From JBGPHT01 sp041484525 (lineage in GTDB: Bacteria; Acidobacteriota; Terriglobia; Bryobacterales; Bryobacteraceae), in the NCBI GenBank assembly GCA_041484525.1, contig JBGPHT010000270.1, forward strand, positions 1-5,622: DNA of 5,622 bases, given 5' to 3'. A program made the position numbers and the translations under genes. The notes beneath the pieces were generated by a model. It searched no databases. It saw only the letters and a program-made list of their open reading frames with translations, and was not told the DNA's origin. Below are positions 1 to 5,622 of the stretch, piece after piece. How positions within the stretch are numbered: the stretch's first letter is position 1; each line of letters starts with the position of its first letter.

Positions 1-9
1 CTGGCGTAA

Positions 10-717
10 AGGAGCAGAGGGACGGACGGGAGCGTCGGACCGTGGGAGGGCGCGAAGACGATATTCCAGGAGTACCGCGCCAAGGGCGGGTTGATCGGTT
101 TCGCGCCTGATCCGCGAACGGGACACGAGTGCGGCGATTCGCGGTACCTGGCGATTCCGTTTTTCGACGCCGTGATGGCCATGCGGCTGCCCGCGAAGGG
201 CAGTAAGGACCAGGCGCTGCGGCGGGTCGACACATCGAAGGCGTGGCTGGCTCCGCTGATGGGCGATACGGCTCAGCCCGCGACGTCGTACCAGGGCAAT
301 CCGAATGAGGCGGTGTGGCTGCCGAATGAAGCCGTGGCGAAGGCCTGGATGGAGTACGTGAAGACCGGCACGGTCGCCGACACGACACCGCCGCCGGCTC
401 CGTCGCGGGTGCGCGTCTCGGCAAAGGCCGGCGACGGCGCCGAGATCACGTGGGAGGCCGAAGCCGATTTCGAGAGCGGCATCGGCGGATTCGCCATTCT
501 ACGCGATGGGCAGGAACTGGCGAAGCTGCCGGAGAAACCGCCGGCGAACGCTTACGGGCGGCGACTGTTTCAAGAGATGTCATACCACGACACGCCGGAG
601 CCGCCAGTCGCCGAGATGCGATATGTCGACCGGACGGCCAAGGCGGGCGAGAAGCATACCTACGCCGTCGTAACGATCAACAGCGCCGGACTGCGCTCGA
701 AACCGGCGACGCAATGA
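10..717 (+). CDS. Alpha/beta-hydrolase-like protein with C-terminal FN3-like domain, 5' partial
   Basis: C-terminal part of a probably secreted hydrolase. The segment from about nt 34 to 200 reads SVGPWEGAKTIFQEYRAKGG and then FAPDPRTGHECGDSRYLAIP. This is the end of an alpha/beta-hydrolase fold as found in esterase or depolymerase-like proteins of Acidobacteriota and Planctomycetota. The His at nt 124-126 (GHECGDSR) sits where the catalytic His is expected. The nucleophile and acid residues lie outside the window. A proline-rich hinge (DTTPPPAPS, from nt 379) leads into a roughly 110-residue fibronectin type III-like domain that ends with YAVVTINSAGLRSKP. FN3 domains are common on extracellular polymer-degrading enzymes; the substrate cannot be told from the sequence. 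The only usual start codon in this frame is TTG at 91, but family-like sequence continues upstream of it, so 91 is unlikely to be the true start. A stop at 7-9 closes the frame, probably because of a frameshift at 19-21. The next gene begins 46 bp after the stop, on the same strand. Confidence 0.72.
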   Translation, partial: RSRGTDGSVGPWEGAKTIFQEYRAKGGLIGFAPDPRTGHECGDSRYLAIPFFDAVMAMRLPAKGSKDQALRRVDTSKAWLAPLMGDTAQPATSYQGNPNEAVWLPNEAVAKAWMEYVKTGTVADTTPPPAPSRVRVSAKAGDGAEITWEAEADFESGIGGFAILRDGQELAKLPEKPPANAYGRRLFQEMSYHDTPEPPVAEMRYVDRTAKAGEKHTYAVVTINSAGLRSKPATQ

Positions 718-761
718 ATGAAAAGGAGAGTAGGAAGAAGAGCGAGCGGTCATCCGGATAA
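714..761 (+). other. Possible 15-codon mini-ORF or leader linking two genes
   Basis: The ATG at 714-716 overlaps the TGA of the upstream hydrolase (ATGA). The reading frame encodes a 15-residue Lys/Arg/Ser/Glu-rich peptide, MNEKESRKKSERSSG, and stops at 759-761, two bases before the ATG of the DUF1501 gene. That gene has no good Shine-Dalgarno sequence at normal spacing: the purine-rich stretch 724-740 is too far upstream. Termination and re-initiation through this short frame could therefore deliver ribosomes to it. It may equally be chance. No product function is claimed. Confidence 0.2.
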
Positions 762-763
762 TC

Positions 764-2185
764 ATGAACGCCTCGACTAACAACTTGAACGGCCCGCGAC
801 GACTTCCGCGGCGCACGCTTCTTCGCCAATCCGCCGCCGGGTTTGGCCTCCTCGGACTGCGCGCGCTAATGGCTGCGGAATCCGCTCCAGTCAGTCTCCT
901 TGCGCCGAAAGCGCCGCATTTCGCACCGAAAGCTAAGCGCATTATCTTCCTCATGATGCATGGAGGACCATCAAGCATCGATATCTTCGATCCCAAGCCC
1001 CGCCTCGAACGCGATAACGGGAAGCCAATACCGTTCAAGCGCGGGCTGACGTTCGGCGAAACCTCCGTTGGCGGACTGATGAAGCCCCTGTGGCCGTTTA
1101 AGCAATATGGACAAAGCGGACTCCCGGTCAGCGACCTGTTTCCGCATGTGGGTTCCTGCGCTGACGATCTCTGCGTGATCCGTTCGATGGTGGGCGACGG
1201 GGTCGACCACGGCGCGGCGATGCTTCAGTTGCACACCGGCGTCTTCCAGTTCAAGCGGCCGAGCATGGGCTCCTGGACTCTGTACGGACTGGGGACGGAG
1301 AACCAGGATCTGCCCGGATTCATCACGATCAAACCGGTCGGCCATGGAGGCCAGAACAAGTGGAGTTCGAGTTTTCTGCCGGGCGAATATCAGGGCACGC
1401 CGATCGGCAGCGGCAATATGAAGGTCGAAGAGATCGAGAAGGAGCCAATGCCCTACCTCGTCTCAAGGGGCCTGGTTTCGGAGCCTCAGCGCTACGAGCT
1501 GGATATGCTCCAGAAGATGAACCGGCGGAATGCCGAACGGAACGATCGCGATCCGGATCTGGAGGCGCGGATCAACGCCTTCGAGCTGGCGTTCCGCATG
1601 CAAATCAAGGCGCCCGAGGCGTTTGAAGTCGAGAAAGAGTCTGAGGAAACCAAGAAACTCTACGGTTTGGACAACGAGGTGACACGCGACTTCGCCTGGC
1701 AGTGCCTGCTGGCGCGCCGCCTTTCGGAGAGAGGCGTGCGCTTCGTGCAGTGCTCGCATACCTATTGGGACCAGCACACTCAAATTGCGAAGATCCATCC
1801 TGAGTTGGCGGTCCAGGTCGATAAGCCGATCGCCGGGCTGTTGAAGGATCTGAAGGCCCGGGGTCTGTTGCAGGATACGCTCGTAATCTGGACCGGGGAG
1901 TTCGGGCGCACGCCTTGGGCGCAGTTTGGCGACGGGCGGGATCACAATCCTTATGGCTACACGATGTGGATGGCGGGCGGCGGGGTTAAGCCGGGGTTCG
2001 TCTACGGCGCAACCGATGAATTCGGCTATCACGCCGTCGAGAATCGCATGCATATTCACGATATGCACGCAACCGTCCTGCACTTACTGGGACTCAATCA
2101 CGAGAAGCTCACCTATCGTTATGCCGGCCGCGATTTTCGTCTCACGGATGTCGCCGGAACGGTGGCAACAGGGATCATTGCGTAA
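764..2185 (+). CDS. DUF1501 domain-containing protein, Tat-exported
   Basis: A complete 473-residue DUF1501 protein, a family related to the alkaline phosphatase/sulfatase fold and very abundant in Planctomycetota and Acidobacteriota; its activity is unknown. The N-terminus carries a twin-arginine signal: RR at residues 16-17 in LPRRTLLRQSA, then a hydrophobic stretch to about residue 38. Family hallmarks follow in order: HGGPSSIDIFDPKP (66-79), GEFGRTP (378-384), GRDHNP (391-396) and HIHDMHATVLHLLGLNHEKL (430-449). The protein then ends in the usual YAGRDFRLTDV region. The His/Asp residues in the last two blocks match metal-ligand positions in the alkaline phosphatase-like superfamily, which is an inference. 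The length is typical for the family. ATG 764 is chosen because an in-frame stop lies at 731-733 and the Tat motif begins soon after; the ribosome binding site is weak. The stop is followed after one base by the ATG of the PSCyt/DUF1549/DUF1553 gene, which implies an operon with coupled translation. Confidence 0.95.
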   Translation: MNASTNNLNGPRRLPRRTLLRQSAAGFGLLGLRALMAAESAPVSLLAPKAPHFAPKAKRIIFLMMHGGPSSIDIFDPKPRLERDNGKPIPFKRGLTFGETSVGGLMKPLWPFKQYGQSGLPVSDLFPHVGSCADDLCVIRSMVGDGVDHGAAMLQLHTGVFQFKRPSMGSWTLYGLGTENQDLPGFITIKPVGHGGQNKWSSSFLPGEYQGTPIGSGNMKVEEIEKEPMPYLVSRGLVSEPQRYELDMLQKMNRRNAERNDRDPDLEARINAFELAFRMQIKAPEAFEVEKESEETKKLYGLDNEVTRDFAWQCLLARRLSERGVRFVQCSHTYWDQHTQIAKIHPELAVQVDKPIAGLLKDLKARGLLQDTLVIWTGEFGRTPWAQFGDGRDHNPYGYTMWMAGGGVKPGFVYGATDEFGYHAVENRMHIHDMHATVLHLLGLNHEKLTYRYAGRDFRLTDVAGTVATGIIA

Positions 2186-2186
2186 T

Positions 2187-4904
<2,718 letters not shown>

Positions 4905-4988
4905 ACGACAACGTGACGCAAATATCTTCTCCGCTGCGACACTGTGAACATCGGTGAGATGTTGTGATCCAAATAATTCCGTCCGCTG
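4905..4988. other. Intergenic spacer after the cytochrome gene
   Basis: Eighty-four bases between the stop of the PSCyt gene and the integrase-like tail. It is less GC-rich than the genes around it, has no coding potential I can recognise, and contains one small palindrome at 4947-4963. No stem with a T-run that would make a standard intrinsic terminator for the operon was seen. Confidence 0.5.
4947..4963. repeat. 6-bp palindrome, possible IS end
   Basis: AACATC and GATGTT form a perfect inverted repeat around the 5-base centre GGTGA. It lies just beyond the stop of the integrase-like tail on the minus strand, where the terminal inverted repeat of an insertion sequence would be expected. The stem is short and AT-rich with no following T-tract, so it is a poor terminator. 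No second copy is present in the window to prove an IS end. Confidence 0.25.
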
Positions 4989-5132
4989 TTACGCAGACTC
5001 CTTTTCCAAGCTGTATTCATGATGCAATCCGCCGAGAATGGGTTTGGCGACCACGCCATAACCCATAGGCAACTCGTGCCGGTGTACATTGGGCGGAACC
5101 TTGGCTTGAGGCGGCTCTGGAATTCCAGGTTC
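4989..5132 (-). pseudogene. C-terminal remnant of an IS integrase/transposase
   Basis: Read on the minus strand, 47 codons end at TAA (4989-4991). The reading starts EPGIPEPPQAKVPPN and continues to ELPMGYGVVAKPILGGLHHE and YSLEKESA. A PGIPxPP segment followed by a GGLHHEY-type terminus is a pattern I associate with the very end of rve-type IS integrases of Acidobacteriota. This is from memory and not a search result. The catalytic DDE core is absent: upstream sequence is replaced within about 25 bp by the end of the beta-propeller gene, whose stop at 5154-5156 lies in the same frame. It is therefore a dead fragment. The longer minus-strand open frame across this region (4793-5218) is in a different phase and looks like a shadow. 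Confidence 0.5.
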
Positions 5133-5153
5133 GGTCCGCAGCCAATGATGACT

Positions 5154-5309
5154 TTAGGCCAGGTCGATCCGGAAGATCCAACCAGTTGTTGGGCTGTCGT
5201 AATTCGGCCAGCCAGCATGAATGCCCGCGTCGCAGCTAATCAAGGTGCCGTCGTGCATGGCAAGTCCGTGCGGATCCGACGAGCCGGGAACCAGCTCCGC
5301 CGTCCAACA
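5154..5309 (-). pseudogene. C-terminal remnant of a beta-propeller (SMP-30/NHL-like) protein
   Basis: On the minus strand an open frame reads CWTAELVPGSSDPHGLAMHD and then GTLISCDAGIHAGWPNYDSP and TTGWIFRIDLA, ending at TAA (5154-5156). The pattern DPHGLAMHDGTLISCDAGIH is a typical beta-propeller blade, as in the closing blades of SMP-30/gluconolactonase or NHL-type secreted proteins. The IFRIDL end is a natural C-terminus. Only 51 codons are present. The family-like sequence stops at about 5309, and an in-frame stop lies at 5325-5327 just upstream, so there is no start and no body of the gene. The neighbouring beta-helix remnant starts at the same point on the other strand. The family assignment is by eye; the coding nature is more certain than the exact family. 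Confidence 0.55.
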
Positions 5310-5310
5310 T

Positions 5311-5550
5311 AGCGTGCTGGTGGATTACGATATTTTCGTTAACGTCAAGAAACTCGACGCGCGCGATCTCAAGAAAGTTCAGCAACTGTACAAGGCGGAG
5401 GACTCCGACTTCCGGCTCAAGCCGGAGTCGGCTGCGGTTGATAAGGGTGTAGTCCTGCCCAACATCACCGATGGTTTTGCTGGCAAAGCTCCGGATTTAG
5501 GGGCGTTGGAACTTGGCCAGGCTCCGCCCCACTACGGTCCGCGCCCGTAG
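5311..5550 (+). pseudogene. C-terminal remnant of a right-handed beta-helix protein
   Basis: About 79 codons encode SVLVDYDIFVNVKKLDARDL and later DFRLKPESAAVDKGVVLPNI, TDGFAGKAPDLGALELG and PHYGPRP. The string LKPxSxAxDxGVVLPN, then DLGALE and a terminal HYGPR, is the standard closing segment of secreted right-handed parallel beta-helix (pectate-lyase-like) proteins. The repeated coils and any catalytic part are missing. The frame is open back to an ATG at 5221, but 5221-5310 shows no family similarity and is the antisense of the beta-propeller remnant, so a translated product from 5221 would be a chimera. GTG at 5314 or 5320 could also act as start, but no ribosome binding site is evident. 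An automated annotation may call 5221-5550 a 109-residue hypothetical protein. Confidence 0.65.
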
Positions 5551-5560
5551 CGGAAGCGGC

Positions 5561-5580
5561 GGAAGGTGTCACGGCCTTCC
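5561..5580. terminator. Hairpin between convergent gene ends, possible terminator
   Basis: GGAAGG (5561-5566) and CCTTCC (5575-5580) form a perfect 6-bp stem with an 8-base loop. It lies 10 bases after the stop of the beta-helix remnant and 11 bases before the stop of the possible minus-strand gene at the right edge. The position suits a bidirectional terminator, but neither side has a clear T-tract, so the call rests mainly on placement. Confidence 0.3.
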
Positions 5581-5591
5581 AGTAGCAATTC

Positions 5592-5622
5592 CTATTTCAC
5601 TGGTGGGACGAATGCGATGGTC
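5592..5622 (-). CDS. Possible C-terminus of a minus-strand gene entering from the right
   Basis: The last nine complete codons of a minus-strand frame read TIAFVPPVK followed by TAG (5592-5594). The peptide looks like a natural protein end, and it sits convergent with the beta-helix remnant across a hairpin. With so little sequence neither the family nor the reality of the gene can be established. Confidence 0.22.
   Translation of the reverse strand, partial: TIAFVPPVK

Noticed and set aside
1463..2083. 206-codon minus-strand open frame within DUF1501.
   Set aside because: It is a shadow of a gene with clear family motifs on the other strand.
1926..2186. The PSCyt gene frame is open for 261 bases upstream of ATG 2187, with an ATG at 1926.
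   Set aside because: This stretch overlaps the conserved C-terminal coding sequence of DUF1501, and its translation shows no domain. The signal peptide and cytochrome motif fit a start at 2187.
5019..5312. 97-codon plus-strand open frame across the debris.
   Set aside because: It is antisense to the integrase-like and propeller-like tails, and its translation has no recognisable motif.
5401..5429. Inverted repeat GACTCCG / CGGAGTC.
   Set aside because: It lies inside the conserved coding sequence of the beta-helix tail (DFRLKPES region) and is explained by codon choice. It has no terminator or operator context.

Overview
The window looks like a GC-rich chromosomal segment (or metagenome contig) from an Acidobacteriota relative of the Solibacter/Bryobacter group. 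Planctomycetota are the main alternative. The evidence is the pairing of a DUF1501 protein with a large PSCyt1/DUF1549/DUF1553 protein, the gene family expansions these phyla share, and the style of the short fragments at the right end. No 16S or other phylogenetic marker is present, so the placement is inference.

Left part (1-763): the 3' end of a secreted alpha/beta-hydrolase-like protein with a C-terminal fibronectin type III-like domain. Its frame is broken by a stop at 7-9, best explained by one extra G in the GGG run at 19-21. A 46-bp gap follows, holding a 15-codon mini-ORF that starts on the hydrolase stop codon (ATGA) and ends two bases before the next gene.

Central part (764-4904): two intact genes on the + strand, one base apart and surely an operon. 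The first encodes a twin-arginine-exported DUF1501 protein of the alkaline phosphatase/sulfatase-like fold. The second encodes a 905-residue secreted protein with an N-terminal cytochrome-c-like CxxCH domain, DUF1549 with a second CxxCH, a helical middle and DUF1553. The two families co-occur widely, but their biochemical role is unknown. Both proteins should work outside the cytoplasm, and haem binding by the large protein suggests redox or electron transfer.

Right part (4905-5622): no intact gene, but a patchwork of gene ends recognisable by translation. From left to right these are: a small palindrome that may be an insertion sequence end; a minus-strand C-terminal tail resembling an IS integrase; the minus-strand C-terminus of a secreted beta-propeller (SMP-30/NHL-like) protein; the plus-strand C-terminus of a right-handed beta-helix protein; a hairpin; and the last nine codons of a possible minus-strand gene entering from the right. 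The beta-propeller and beta-helix tails stand back to back, and both lose their upstream parts at the same point near 5310. This marks a rearrangement, deletion or assembly junction.

No wholly new system is visible. The most informative signals are the cut-and-joined gene ends at 5310, the frameshift at the left edge and the tightly coupled DUF1501 / PSCyt-DUF1549-DUF1553 pair.
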